This document shows positions 44,093 through 53,289 of a stretch of DNA of 64,000 nucleotides, piece after piece. Source of the stretch: Pseudomonas congelans. GTDB taxonomy: Bacteria > Pseudomonadota > Gammaproteobacteria > Pseudomonadales > Pseudomonadaceae. The position numbers and the translations under genes are program-made. Where the stretch lies: the NCBI RefSeq assembly GCF_900103225.1, contig NZ_FNJH01000006.1:186001-250000 (forward strand), given 5' to 3'. Positions within the stretch are counted from its first letter, which is position 1. Every line of letters starts with the position of its first letter. The notes beneath the pieces are model-generated. The model was not told where the DNA came from and made no database searches. It worked only from the letters and a program-made list of their open reading frames with translations.

Positions 44093-44276
44093 CACACTCC
44101 TGCGTGAGAATGCCTTGGGTGATGCTCTGCGTCACACATGGGCGCTGCGCCGCCTGTTCAGGATCGGACGCGGAGCGTCCAGAACGGCGTTACCACGCTG
44201 GAGCGTGGGAACGATAATCGGCGCTGAGATGACTATCGTGCCAATGCTCCGCGCTGGCGCGTGGCAACGATAATCT
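44093..44276. repeat. REP cluster downstream of the DUF2076 gene
   Basis: Several palindromic words: GTGATGCTCTGCGTCAC (44119-44135), GGACGCGGAGCGTCC (44166-44180), CCACGCTGGAGCGTGG (44193-44208) and GCCAATGCTCCGCGCTGGC (44240-44258). The rest of 44074-44414 has no gene that I can support. Confidence 0.7.
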
Positions 44277-44414
44277 GTGCCATGACGCGCGTGCCTCAGA
44301 GCGGCCGGTGCCGATCCATCCCTCAATTCCTTCTTCAAACTGGCATACTGGGCGTCGATTCACGTTCCGGATCGCTGTAACCCGTGGGCATGTTGCCCGC
44401 CATGAGGAATTGCG

Positions 44415-44891
44415 GTGAAGAAGATCGCGGTGTTCGCCGACGTGCAGAACCTGTATTACACCGTGCGCCAGGCGCATGGCTGTCATTTCAATTACGCCGC
44501 CTTGTGGGCGGATATCAGCAAGCGCGGCGAGATCGTTCACGCGTTTGCGTACGCCATCGATCGTGGCGACAGCAAGCAACAGCAGTTCCAGCAGATCCTG
44601 CGCAATCTGGGGTTCACGGTCAGGCTCAAGCCGTACATCCAGCGCAGCGACGGTTCGGCCAAAGGGGACTGGGATGTCGGCATCACCATCGACATCATGG
44701 ATTTCGCGCCGCAAGTGGACGAAATCGTGCTGGCGTCGGGTGATGGCGACTTCGACATGTTGCTCGAACGCGTGATCAGCAAGCATGGGGTCGAGGCGGT
44801 CGCCTACGGTGTGCCAGGGCTGACCGCGAACTCGTTGATTCGCGCGGCCAGCCGTTACGTGCCGATCGAAGGCGCGTTTTTGCTGAAATGA
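44415..44891 (+). CDS. NYN-domain (LabA/DUF88) putative ribonuclease
   Basis: A 158-residue PIN-like NYN nuclease. Acidic residues of the metal site are in place: Asp9 (VFADVQNLYYTV), Asp87 (GDWDVGITIDIMD), and Asp110/Asp112/Asp114 (SGDGDFDMLL). Family members cleave RNA; targets are unknown. The start is GTG at 44415 with GAGGA 9 bases upstream. The next gene, also a GTG-start nuclease, begins 18 bases later, pointing to a two-gene nuclease operon. Confidence 0.88.
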   Translation: MKKIAVFADVQNLYYTVRQAHGCHFNYAALWADISKRGEIVHAFAYAIDRGDSKQQQFQQILRNLGFTVRLKPYIQRSDGSAKGDWDVGITIDIMDFAPQVDEIVLASGDGDFDMLLERVISKHGVEAVAYGVPGLTANSLIRAASRYVPIEGAFLLK

Positions 44892-44909
44892 ATTTACAGG
44901 GCCAGGCCA

Positions 44910-45524
44910 GTGTTGGAACGTATTGCAGTCATCGACTTTGAAACCACCGGTATCTCCCCGGGCCACAGCTGTCGGGCGACCGAGATTGCGGTGGTGATCA
45001 TGGAGCAGGGGCGTATCGTCGAGCGCTTTCAGAGCCTGATGAATGCCGGCGTGCGTATTCCCGCGTTCATCGAAGGGTTGACCGGCATCAGTAACAACAT
45101 GATTCGTACCGCCCCCAGCGCCGAGCGGGTGATGGGCGATGTGGCGGATTTTGTCGGGTCGACACCGCTGGTGGCGCACAACGCTTCCTTCGACCAGAAG
45201 TTCTGGGATTACGAGCTGTCGCGTATCCAGCGCACGCGTGAGCAGAGCTTTGCCTGTTCACTGCTGCTTGCCCGACGCCTGATGCCCGGCGCACCGAACC
45301 ACAAGCTCGGCACCTTGACCCGCTATGCGCGCCTGCCCGACACCGGCAAGGCTCACCGGGCGATGGCCGATGCTGAAATGGCGGCCAACCTGACCGTGCA
45401 CCTGACCAACGAATTGCGCCAGACCCACGGCATCTCTGCCATTTCCCACCAGATGCTGTGTTCCCTGCAGAAAGTCCCGGCCGCGAAGATCGGCGAAACG
45501 CTCAAGCGCCAGCGCGGCTTTTGA
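44910..45524 (+). CDS. 3'-5' exonuclease, DnaQ/DEDDh family
   Basis: A 204-residue exonuclease. The DEDDh residues are Asp9 and Glu11 (IDFETTG), Asp95 (HNASFDQKF), and His149 and Asp154 (KAHRAMADAEMAA). It resembles the epsilon-like exonuclease domains of DNA polymerase III but stands alone, and the substrate may be DNA or RNA. The start is GTG at 44910. It lies 18 bases after the NYN nuclease gene and 4 bases before the convergent Lrp-type gene. Confidence 0.9.
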   Translation: MLERIAVIDFETTGISPGHSCRATEIAVVIMEQGRIVERFQSLMNAGVRIPAFIEGLTGISNNMIRTAPSAERVMGDVADFVGSTPLVAHNASFDQKFWDYELSRIQRTREQSFACSLLLARRLMPGAPNHKLGTLTRYARLPDTGKAHRAMADAEMAANLTVHLTNELRQTHGISAISHQMLCSLQKVPAAKIGETLKRQRGF

Positions 45525-45528
45525 CCTG

Positions 45529-45996
45529 TCAGTGCTCCTGCTTGCCGTTGCTGATCAAGTAATCGGCCGGCAGGCTGCGTTCTACCGCCGTCGACAATAC
45601 GATTGACGTCTTGCTGAAGCCAAACTTGGCGATCCGGTTGATCAGGTCTTCCAGGTGCGGCATCGAATCGACCGCCGCCCGCATGATCACACACGGGTCG
45701 CCCGTTACCCGGTAACACTGGATCAGCTCGGGGACTTTCCACAGGTCCTTATAGGCCTGCTGATTGCCATGGCTGCCCATGCGCAGTTCGATGATGCATT
45801 GAATCGGCAGGCCGACTTTCGACAGGTCAACCTTCGCCTCGTAACCGGTGATCACGCCACTGGCCTCGAGCTTGGCGACCCGTTCGGCCACGGCGGGCGC
45901 GGACAGGTTGACCAGTTTCGCCAGCTGCGCAAAAGACGCCCGGCCATTTTTCAGCAGCTCATCGAGCAGAATCCGATCGTATTTATCCAGGGTCAT
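45529..45996 (-). CDS. Lrp/AsnC family transcriptional regulator
   Basis: A 155-residue regulator with the N-terminal HTH (FAQLAKLVNLSAPAVAERVAKLEASG) and an AsnC/RAM C-terminal domain. It is divergent from an EamA-type exporter gene (168 bases between), a common arrangement in which the regulator controls an amino-acid exporter. The link and the ligand are inferred from position. Distinct in sequence from the Lrp-type regulator at 27 kb. Confidence 0.9.
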   Translation of the reverse strand: MTLDKYDRILLDELLKNGRASFAQLAKLVNLSAPAVAERVAKLEASGVITGYEAKVDLSKVGLPIQCIIELRMGSHGNQQAYKDLWKVPELIQCYRVTGDPCVIMRAAVDSMPHLEDLINRIAKFGFSKTSIVLSTAVERSLPADYLISNGKQEH

Positions 45997-46163
45997 GGCG
46001 TGCCTCGTACCGTGTGGTGGGCGATTTTAAAATAAAAGGAAAGCAGGCCATACAAGCATTGAATCGTAAGTTTCAGAACGGTTTAAACAGGTTTTTCTGC
46101 TTAATGTCCGCCTTCGGCCTTCATACAATAGGCCAACCATAACAATGATCCCAGAGCCTTGCC

Positions 46164-47078
46164 ATGCCTCAGTCCGTTCGTGTTTCACCCTTGCTCATCG
46201 GTGCCTTTCTGGCCTTGTACCTGATCTGGGGTTCTACCTATCTGGTGATCCGCATTGGTGTGGAATCATGGCCGCCGTTAATGATGGCGGGTGTGCGCTT
46301 TCTGATTGCCGGCTGCCTGATGTATGGCTTTCTGCGGTTGCGCGGCGTGCCTGCGCCGACCTGGCGCGAGTGGAAAGCCGCGTTCGTGATCGGCTTTCTG
46401 CTGCTGGCCTGTGGTAATGGCGGTGTGACCCTGGCCGAACACGCCGGCGTTGCATCAGGCGTTGCAGCACTGGCGGTGGCCACCATGCCGCTGTTTACCC
46501 TGCTGTTCGGGCTGTTCTGGGGCAATCGCACCACTAACCTTGAATGGGCGGGCATCGTCCTGGGCCTGATCGGCATCGGTCTGCTGAACCTCGGCTCCAA
46601 TTTGCAGGCCAGCCCTTATGGCGCCGCCGTGGTGATCTTTGCCGCCGCCGCCTGGGCGTTTGGTTCGGTGCTGAGCAAGCACCTGCCGTTGCCGAAGGGG
46701 CCGATGGCCAGTGCGGCGGAAATGATCACGGCGGGAGCGACGCTGCTGATCGGCAGTGCCTTGAGTGGCGAGCGTCTAACGCATATGCCGACGGCGGCGG
46801 GCTGGGGCGCGCTGCTGTATCTGGTGGTGTTCGGCTCTATCGTCGCGTTCAGCGCTTATATGTACCTGCTCAAGAACGTGCGCCCGGCAGCGGCGACCAG
46901 CTACGCCTACGTCAATCCGGCCGTGGCAGTGATGCTTGGCGTGGTGTTCGCTGGCGAAACGATTGGTGTCGAAGAGTGCATGGCCATGGTGGTGATCATC
47001 AGTGCCGTGGTGCTGATTGGCCTGCCGCAATGGCGCCGGTCGCCGCCGCAAGAGGCCGTATCGACACGCACAAGCTAA
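46164..47078 (+). CDS. EamA/DMT-superfamily exporter, YedA-like
   Basis: A 304-residue permease with ten predicted membrane helices in two EamA repeats (residues about 10-140 and 150-290). LYLIWGSTYLVIRIGVE and the second-repeat YAYVNPAVAVMLGV are typical of YedA-type drug/metabolite exporters. The substrate is unknown; the adjoining divergent Lrp regulator suggests an amino acid. rhlE follows 62 bases after its stop. Confidence 0.88.
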   Translation: MPQSVRVSPLLIGAFLALYLIWGSTYLVIRIGVESWPPLMMAGVRFLIAGCLMYGFLRLRGVPAPTWREWKAAFVIGFLLLACGNGGVTLAEHAGVASGVAALAVATMPLFTLLFGLFWGNRTTNLEWAGIVLGLIGIGLLNLGSNLQASPYGAAVVIFAAAAWAFGSVLSKHLPLPKGPMASAAEMITAGATLLIGSALSGERLTHMPTAAGWGALLYLVVFGSIVAFSAYMYLLKNVRPAAATSYAYVNPAVAVMLGVVFAGETIGVEECMAMVVIISAVVLIGLPQWRRSPPQEAVSTRTS

Positions 47079-47140
47079 CCGAGGCGCGCCGGACAGGTTA
47101 AACTGCGCGCCTTGCGTTGAATCTTTCCTACGGTATTTCC

Positions 47141-48469
47141 ATGACATTCGCCTCTCTCGGCCTGATCGAACCCTTGCTGCGCGCCCTCGAAGCGCTCGGT
47201 TACCAGACTCCGACGCCTGTACAGACTCAGGCAATTCCTCCGGTACTGGCGGGCCGCGATCTGATGGCTGCTGCGCAGACCGGCACCGGCAAAACCGCAG
47301 GTTTTGCCCTGCCGCTGCTGCAACGGCTGACCATGGAAGGCCCGAAAGTCGCGCCCAATTCGATTCGCGCGCTGGTGCTGGCGCCGACCCGCGAGCTGGC
47401 CGATCAGGTTCATGAAAGCATTCGTCAGTACGCCGAGCATCTGCCGCTGACCACCTACGCGGCTTACGGCGGCGTGAGCATCAACCCGCAGATGATGAAG
47501 CTGCGCAGGGGCGTGGACGTGCTGGTCGCGACCCCAGGCCGCTTGCTCGATCTGCACCGCCAGAACGCGGTCAAGTTCTCCCAGTTGCAGACGCTGATCC
47601 TCGATGAAGCTGACCGGATGCTCGACCTGGGCTTTGCCGAGGAATTGCGCGGTATCTATGCGGTGTTGCCCAAGCAGCGCCAGACCCTGCTGTTCTCCGC
47701 AACGTTCTCCGACGAGATTCGTCTGCTGGCCGCGCAGATGCTCAATGACCCGCTGACCATCGAAGTCAGCCCGCGCAATGTCGCGGCGTCGTCGGTCAAG
47801 CAGTGGGTCGTGACCGTCGACAAGAAACGCAAGGCGGATCTGTTCATCCATCTGATGAAGAAGCATCGCTGGGGGCAGGTGCTGGTGTTCGCCAAGACCC
47901 GGGTTGGCGTCGATCAACTGGTGGATCGCTTGCAGGGTTTGGGCATGAACGCCGACGGCATTCACGGCGACAAGCCGCAGGCCACCCGCCAGCGTGCGCT
48001 GGACCGCTTCAAGAGCAACGAAGTGAAGATTCTGGTGGCCACCGACGTGGCGGCGCGCGGTCTGGACATCGATGACCTGCCGACCGTGGTCAACCTGGAC
48101 CTGCCGATCGTGGCCGAGGATTACATCCACCGTATTGGCCGCACCGGCCGTGCGGGGCTGACGGGGGAGGCGATTTCACTGGTGTGTGCCGATGAAGTCG
48201 AGCTGCTGTCAGCCATCGAAGTGCTGACCCGCCAGACCCTGGAGCGCAAGGAAGAGCAGGACTTCGAACCGGAGCATCGCGTGCCGAGCACGGATGCCAG
48301 CGGCCAGATCCTGAAAAAGCCCAAGAAACCGAAAAAACCCAAGGTGTCGGGCAGCAAGCGCAACCTGGGCAAATGGGTCGACAGCGGCGAGTCCGAGCCT
48401 GCGCCAGTGGCCAAGCCGGTGCGTAAAGTACCGGTCTTCAACACCGGCCCGCGCAAGAAGAAGCCTTGA
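47141..48469 (+). CDS. rhlE: DEAD-box RNA helicase RhlE
   Basis: A 442-residue ATP-dependent helicase. Motif Q (LGYQTPTPVQTQAI), Walker A (AAQTGTGKT), DEAD (LDEADRMLDLGF), SAT (LFSATFSDEIR) and motif VI (YIHRIGRTGRAG) are all seen. The C-terminal extension is basic and rich in Lys and Pro (KKPKKPKKPKVSGSKR), probably for RNA binding. RhlE acts in ribosome assembly and RNA decay in E. coli. The ATG at 47141 begins the family N-terminus MTFASLGL. Confidence 0.93.
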   Translation: MTFASLGLIEPLLRALEALGYQTPTPVQTQAIPPVLAGRDLMAAAQTGTGKTAGFALPLLQRLTMEGPKVAPNSIRALVLAPTRELADQVHESIRQYAEHLPLTTYAAYGGVSINPQMMKLRRGVDVLVATPGRLLDLHRQNAVKFSQLQTLILDEADRMLDLGFAEELRGIYAVLPKQRQTLLFSATFSDEIRLLAAQMLNDPLTIEVSPRNVAASSVKQWVVTVDKKRKADLFIHLMKKHRWGQVLVFAKTRVGVDQLVDRLQGLGMNADGIHGDKPQATRQRALDRFKSNEVKILVATDVAARGLDIDDLPTVVNLDLPIVAEDYIHRIGRTGRAGLTGEAISLVCADEVELLSAIEVLTRQTLERKEEQDFEPEHRVPSTDASGQILKKPKKPKKPKVSGSKRNLGKWVDSGESEPAPVAKPVRKVPVFNTGPRKKKP

Positions 48470-48490
48470 GGGGCAGTGCGTATTCAAGGC

Positions 48491-48712
48491 GGACGGAGCG
48501 CTCATTGCTACATACAAGTTCGTTTTTGATTCTGGCCGGAGGCCGTAGGAGCGAACTTGTTCGCGAAGGGGCCTGCATAATCGCCGAAAATGCATCGATT
48601 GAAACACCCTCTTCGCGAACAAGCGAAGCGTCGCCCGGTCCGCTCCTACGCCCTTCGGCCAGAATCAAAAGCGGACTTTTATATAACGATAAGTGCGGAA
48701 CGTGGCGACGAT
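48491..48712. repeat. Composite REP element, copy 1
   Basis: Left arm 48517-48568 and right arm 48611-48678 are inverted relative to each other; both carry AGAATC/GATTCT, TTCGGCC/GGCCGGA and TTCGCGAACAAG-type words. The 42-base spacer is 48569-48610. Outer words (GGAGCGCTCAT at about 48495 and GGAACGTGGCGACGAT at the end) also match copy 2 at 53.3 kb. No gene lies in 48470-48717. Confidence 0.85.
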
Positions 48713-48717
48713 CATGA

Positions 48718-49956
48718 TCATCGCGATTGCAGCCACTCAACCATCCCCAACCCCGCAGCGCGGCCGCTGGCGAAGCAGGCGGTCAGCAGGTAGCCGCCTG
48801 TTGGCGCTTCCCAGTCGAGCATTTCGCCGGCGCAGAACACGCCGGGCAATTGCCTGAGCATCAGACGCTCGTCCATGGCCTCGAAGGTGACGCCCCCTGC
48901 GGTGCTGATGGCCTCATCGATGGGGCGCGGTTTGATCAAAGGCAGTGGCAACGCCTTGATGGCCTCGCTCAACAGCAGCGGATCGGCAAACGCTTCACGA
49001 GGCGCAAGCTCGCGCAACAGCGTTGCCTTGGCGCCGTCCAGCCCCAACTGACTGTGCAGATGCTTGGACATCGAGCGCGAGCCGCGTGGTTTGCTCAGGG
49101 CTTTTTGAATGTCTGTCAGCGCTTTGCCGGGCAGCAGATCGATATCCACAACCGCTGAGCCGTGAAGGTTGATCTGTTCACGAATCTGCGCCGACAGCGC
49201 ATACACCAGACTGCCTTCCACGCCAGTCGCGGTCAGCACGCACTCGCCCAGACGCAGGGCATGGCCATGCAGGCCCATCGCGATATTTTTCAGCGGTGCA
49301 CCGGCAAACTTGTCACGCAGCAGGTCGCTCCAGGCGCTCACCTCAAAACCACAGTTGGCGGCCTGCAGCGGCGCAACCTCTACCTGCCTCGCCTGCAGCC
49401 ATGGCAGCCAGGCCCCGTCAGACCCCAGCCGGGCCCAACTGGCACCGCCCAGCGCCAGCAACGTAGCTGCCGGTTTGATTGCCAATTCACCGTCAGCATT
49501 AGCGATGCGCAGGCTGCCATCGGCATTCCAGCCCGACCAGCGATGCCGTGTGTGAATCGTGACTCCCGCATCACGCAGCCTCTTGAGCCAGGCGCGTAGC
49601 AGGGGGGCGGCTTTCATGTCTGTGGGAAACACACGGCCCGAGCTGCCGACAAAGGTCTCGATGCCCAGCGCATGAATCCACTGGCACAGGGCGTCGGCAT
49701 CAAAACCGCGCAACAGCGGCGCGATCATCGGCGAACGTTCGGCATAGCGCGCCAGAAAAGCCGGGTAGGGCTCGGAGTGGGTGATGTTCATACCGCCCAC
49801 CCCGGCGAGCAGAAACTTGCGCCCAACCGATGGCATGGCGTCGTACAGATCGACGTTCAGTCCGGCCTGGCTCAACACTTCTGCTGCCATCAACCCCGCA
49901 GGGCCGCCTCCGATGATGGCGACGGTTCGGGCAGTGGAGGGGGCGAGGTCGGTCAT
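48718..49956 (-). CDS. NAD(P)/FAD-dependent oxidoreductase, HI0933/BaiN-like (TIGR03862 type)
   Basis: A 412-residue flavoprotein. The FAD-binding Rossmann motif is IIGGGPAGLMAAEVLSQ (residues about 13-29), and the family segment KFLLAGVGGMNITHSEP follows. The C-terminal FAD-contact segment FCAGEMLDWEAPTGGYLLT is present. Family members are proposed NAD(P)H-dependent reductases of unknown substrate. Start at 49956 chosen as the Met nearest the FAD motif; longer in-frame starts to 50154 add a non-family N-terminus. Confidence 0.88.
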   Translation of the reverse strand: MTDLAPSTARTVAIIGGGPAGLMAAEVLSQAGLNVDLYDAMPSVGRKFLLAGVGGMNITHSEPYPAFLARYAERSPMIAPLLRGFDADALCQWIHALGIETFVGSSGRVFPTDMKAAPLLRAWLKRLRDAGVTIHTRHRWSGWNADGSLRIANADGELAIKPAATLLALGGASWARLGSDGAWLPWLQARQVEVAPLQAANCGFEVSAWSDLLRDKFAGAPLKNIAMGLHGHALRLGECVLTATGVEGSLVYALSAQIREQINLHGSAVVDIDLLPGKALTDIQKALSKPRGSRSMSKHLHSQLGLDGAKATLLRELAPREAFADPLLLSEAIKALPLPLIKPRPIDEAISTAGGVTFEAMDERLMLRQLPGVFCAGEMLDWEAPTGGYLLTACFASGRAAGLGMVEWLQSR

Positions 49957-50062
49957 GGTCAGCGAAATATCGATAGCAGTGGGGTGGGGCATTCTACCCG
50001 AGCGTTCTTTCAAGGTGTGGCGCACGTCATGGGCTGCGACTGAGGCGAAGTACCGCGCAGGG

Positions 50063-50980
50063 TCACAGGCCCATGTCGTTCCAGACCCGTTGCGCTCTGT
50101 GATGGAGGATCCCGTGGCGCCTTGCGAGTGCCTGGCGGTCCTTGCTGTAGCCACCGCCGATCACGCCCATGACCGGAATGTCGCGACTCAGGCAGTGACG
50201 CAGCACCGCTTCGTCGCGATTGGCCAGCCCCTGGTCGGTGAGCTGCAGATAGCCCAGCGCATCATCCTTATGGACATCCACGCCTGCGTCGTACAGCACC
50301 AGGTCCGGCTTGTAGAACGGCAGCAGGTAGTTGAGCAGGTCATCGACCACGTTGAGGTAATCGACGTCGCCCATGCCTATTGGCAGCGGGATGTCCCAGT
50401 CGCTCTGCGCTTTGCGTGCCGGGAAGTTCTTTTCGCAGTGCAGCGAGACGGTAATGGCATCCTCGGTATCGGCCAGAATGCGCGCCGTGCCGTCACCCTG
50501 ATGCACATCGCAGTCAAAGATCAGCACCTTGTCCACGCGGCCGCTTTGCAGCAGGTACTGACTGATCACCGCCAGGTCATTGAAAATGCAGAAACCCGCT
50601 GGGTAGTCATAATGCGCATGGTGGGTGCCGCCCGCCAGATGGCAGGCCAGGCCATGCTTGAGGGCCTGTTCGGCCGTCAGCAGCGAGCCGCCTACCGCAC
50701 GGATGGTTCGGCGTGCCAGAGCCTCGCTCCACGGCAGTCCGAGACGCCGCTGGTCTTCGCGCGACAGATCACCGCTAAGGTAGCGGCTGATGTAGGAAGG
50801 ATCATGAGCCAGCGCCAGAATGTCCGCCGGGCACAACTCGGGACGCATTAATTGAACGTCACTGGTCAGGCCGCTGTCGATCAAGTAATCGCGCAACAAA
50901 CGAAACTTGTCCATCGGGAAGCGATGATCCGCCGGAAATTCCGGGCTGTAGTCTTCGTGGTAGATAAGCGGTAGGGACAT
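50063..50980 (-). CDS. Histone deacetylase-like (acetylpolyamine/acetoin-utilisation) hydrolase
   Basis: A 305-residue zinc hydrolase of the arginase/deacetylase superfamily. The active-site dyad GGTHHAHYDYPAGFCIFND includes His120 and His121, and the zinc ligands are in DCDVHQGDGT (Asp158, His160). Bacterial members deacetylate polyamines or small substrates; histones are absent, so the target is unknown here. The start at 50980 (MSLPLIYHEDYSPEF) matches the family N-terminus. Divergent from a GNAT gene. Confidence 0.9.
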   Translation of the reverse strand: MSLPLIYHEDYSPEFPADHRFPMDKFRLLRDYLIDSGLTSDVQLMRPELCPADILALAHDPSYISRYLSGDLSREDQRRLGLPWSEALARRTIRAVGGSLLTAEQALKHGLACHLAGGTHHAHYDYPAGFCIFNDLAVISQYLLQSGRVDKVLIFDCDVHQGDGTARILADTEDAITVSLHCEKNFPARKAQSDWDIPLPIGMGDVDYLNVVDDLLNYLLPFYKPDLVLYDAGVDVHKDDALGYLQLTDQGLANRDEAVLRHCLSRDIPVMGVIGGGYSKDRQALARRHGILHHRAQRVWNDMGL

Positions 50981-51100
50981 TTTGCGTCCGTTAGAGGGCC
51001 GAAGCCCGATAGTGCCAGTAAAGTATCCGTACGCCCAGTTGTGTGGCGCAGCGGACGGCTGCACTGAAGCCCATTCATGTCTCGTGACACGGGAGAATCG

Positions 51101-51670
51101 ATGGAACCGATACTCAAGCTTGATAGCGCCCGACTGCGGATGCGGCAGTGGCGTGACGATGACTTGCCGGCGTTCGCCCGGATGAGTGCGGACCCTCGCG
51201 TCATGCGCTATTTTCCGAAGCCCCTGAGCCACCTTGAAAGTGCTGCCATGATCGGGCGGCTGCGGGGTCATTTTGCCGAACTGGGTTTCGGGCTCTGGGC
51301 GCTGGAGCGCAAGGATACCGGCGAGTTCATCGGTTTTACCGGGCTGCATGTGGTGGGTTTCAAGGCGCCTTTTACACCGGCCGTGGAGATCGGCTGGCGC
51401 CTGGCTTATGACCACTGGGGCCTGGGCTTTGCCAGCGAGGCGGCCTGGACCGCGTTGGGCTGTGGTTTCGAGCGCCTGGAGCTGAAGGAGATCGTGTCGT
51501 TCACGGCGGTCAATAATCAGCCGTCACAAAAGGTGATGCAGGCAATCGGTATGCAGCAGGATGAGTCCGGCAGTTTCGATCACCCGAACCTTGAGGACGG
51601 CCACCCGCTCAAGCCGCACGTGCTGTACCGGATCAGCCATGAGCAGTGGCTCAAGACGCTGAAGCCCTGA
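51101..51670 (+). CDS. GNAT-family N-acetyltransferase, RimJ/RimL-like
   Basis: A 189-residue acetyltransferase with the order of RimJ/RimL domains: the substrate segment TERLRMRQWRDDDLPAFARM-like (here LDSARLRMRQWRDDD), the VEIGWRLAYDHWGLGFASEA acetyl-CoA region, and VNNQPSQKVMQAIGM near the end. The ATG at 51101 has a GGGAGA site. The substrate cannot be told from sequence. The 138 bases before tesB hold no gene. Confidence 0.88.
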   Translation: MEPILKLDSARLRMRQWRDDDLPAFARMSADPRVMRYFPKPLSHLESAAMIGRLRGHFAELGFGLWALERKDTGEFIGFTGLHVVGFKAPFTPAVEIGWRLAYDHWGLGFASEAAWTALGCGFERLELKEIVSFTAVNNQPSQKVMQAIGMQQDESGSFDHPNLEDGHPLKPHVLYRISHEQWLKTLKP

Positions 51671-51808
51671 TCAGGTGCAGATTGAATTAAGCCAACCATC
51701 TTAAATCTGTATCATTCCATTCCAGTGGGATGGGCCCGAGGCCTGTCGGAAAATGCAGCGACTGCTGTTGCCGTACCAGTGCAAAGTCGATGTACGAGAG
51801 GAATGAGA

Positions 51809-52678
51809 ATGAGCCAAGTGCTGGATGATCTGGTTGAGTTGCTGACGCTGGAAGCCATTGAAGAAAACCTGTTCCGCGGACACAGTCAGGACCTTGGCTT
51901 TCGCCAACTGTTTGGTGGTCAGGTGCTGGGTCAGTCTCTGTCTGCCGCCAGTCAGACGGTCGAGGAGGACCGTCATGTTCACTCGCTGCACGGCTACTTC
52001 CTGCGTCCCGGCGATGCCGGTCTGCCGGTGGTTTACCAAGTGGACCGTGTGCGTGACGGTGGCAGTTTCAGCACGCGCCGCGTCACTGCCATTCAGAAGG
52101 GCAAGCCGATCTTCACCTGTAGCGCTTCGTTTCAGTACGACGAAGAGGGCTTCGAGCACCAAGCGACGATGCCGCAGATTGTCGGCCCGGAAAACCTGCC
52201 GTCGGAATTCGAGTTGCTGACCCGCCGCGCGCACCTGATTCCTGAAGCGATGCACGACAAGTTTCTGCGTCCCAAACCGATCCAGTTCCGCCCGGTAACC
52301 TCCGAGGATCCGTACGATCCCAAGCCCGGCGAGCCCGTGAAATACGTGTGGTTCCGTGCCGACGGCAGTCTCTCGGATGTGCAGGCGCTGCATCGTTACA
52401 TGCTCGCCTATGCCTCCGACTTCAACTTGCTGACCACATCATTGCTGCCGCATGGCAAGACGGTCTGGCAGCGCGACATGCAGGTCGCCAGCCTTGACCA
52501 TTCGCTGTGGTTCCACAACGACCTGCGCACCGATGACTGGCTGCTCTACGCGATGGACAGCCCCTGGGCCGGCAACTCGCGCGGCTTCTCGCGCGGCAGT
52601 ATCTTCAACCGCGCCGGGCAACTGGTCGCATCGGTCAGTCAGGAAGGGCTGATCCGCCATCGTAAGGATTGGGCATGA
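51809..52678 (+). CDS. tesB: Acyl-CoA thioesterase II
   Basis: A 289-residue double-hotdog thioesterase that hydrolyses medium- and long-chain acyl-CoA. The N-terminal FGGQVLGQSLSAA and C-terminal LDHSLWFHNDLRTDDWLLYAMDSPWAGNSRGFSRG segments are signatures of TesB. Length equals the E. coli enzyme to within a few residues. Its TGA overlaps the ATG of the following HAD gene (ATGA), so the two are coupled. Confidence 0.95.
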   Translation: MSQVLDDLVELLTLEAIEENLFRGHSQDLGFRQLFGGQVLGQSLSAASQTVEEDRHVHSLHGYFLRPGDAGLPVVYQVDRVRDGGSFSTRRVTAIQKGKPIFTCSASFQYDEEGFEHQATMPQIVGPENLPSEFELLTRRAHLIPEAMHDKFLRPKPIQFRPVTSEDPYDPKPGEPVKYVWFRADGSLSDVQALHRYMLAYASDFNLLTTSLLPHGKTVWQRDMQVASLDHSLWFHNDLRTDDWLLYAMDSPWAGNSRGFSRGSIFNRAGQLVASVSQEGLIRHRKDWA

Positions 52679-53265
52679 CACTCGACGGTATACGGCACTG
52701 GGTATTCGACATGGACGGTACCTTGACCGTCCCTATCCACGACTTCCCGGCTATCAAACGTGAATTGGGCATCCCTCAGGACGACGACATTCTTGGGCAT
52801 CTTGCCGCGCTGCCTGCTGAGGAGTCAGCGGCCAAGCACGCCTGGCTCCTGGAGCATGAGCGCGAGCTGGCGCTGGCTTCGCAGCCTGCCGAGGGCGCGG
52901 TCGAGCTGGTTCGCGAGTTATCGGCGCGCGGTTATCGACTTGGCATACTGACCCGTAACGCTCAGGAACTGGCGTATATCACCTTGAAGGCCATCGGCCT
53001 GGATGACTGCTTTGCCGTCGAGGATGTACTGGGCCGCGACGAGGCGACGCCAAAACCGGACCCGGCAGGTTTGCTGCAGCTGGCCACTCGCTGGAGTGTC
53101 GAGCCGGAAAAGATGGTCATGATCGGCGACTACATGCATGACCTGAACTGCGGCCGTGCGGCGGGCGCCAAGACCATTCTGGTCAACCTGAAGGACAACC
53201 CCTGGCCAGAACTGACGGACTGGCATGCGGTGGATTGCGCAGAGCTGCGCGGGATGCTGGGGTGA
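52675..53265 (+). CDS. HAD-family phosphatase (beta-phosphoglucomutase/Gph-like)
   Basis: A 196-residue haloacid dehalogenase hydrolase. Motif I is FDMDGTLT (Asp12 and Asp14), motif II GILTRNAQE, motif III with KPDP, and motif IV MIGDYMHDLNCGRAAGA. A small helical cap lies between motifs I and II. The substrate is unknown. Translationally coupled to tesB. Confidence 0.9.
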   Translation: MTLDGIRHWVFDMDGTLTVPIHDFPAIKRELGIPQDDDILGHLAALPAEESAAKHAWLLEHERELALASQPAEGAVELVRELSARGYRLGILTRNAQELAYITLKAIGLDDCFAVEDVLGRDEATPKPDPAGLLQLATRWSVEPEKMVMIGDYMHDLNCGRAAGAKTILVNLKDNPWPELTDWHAVDCAELRGMLG

Positions 53266-53289
53266 TCTGAGCTGCTTATCGTGCCCAGC

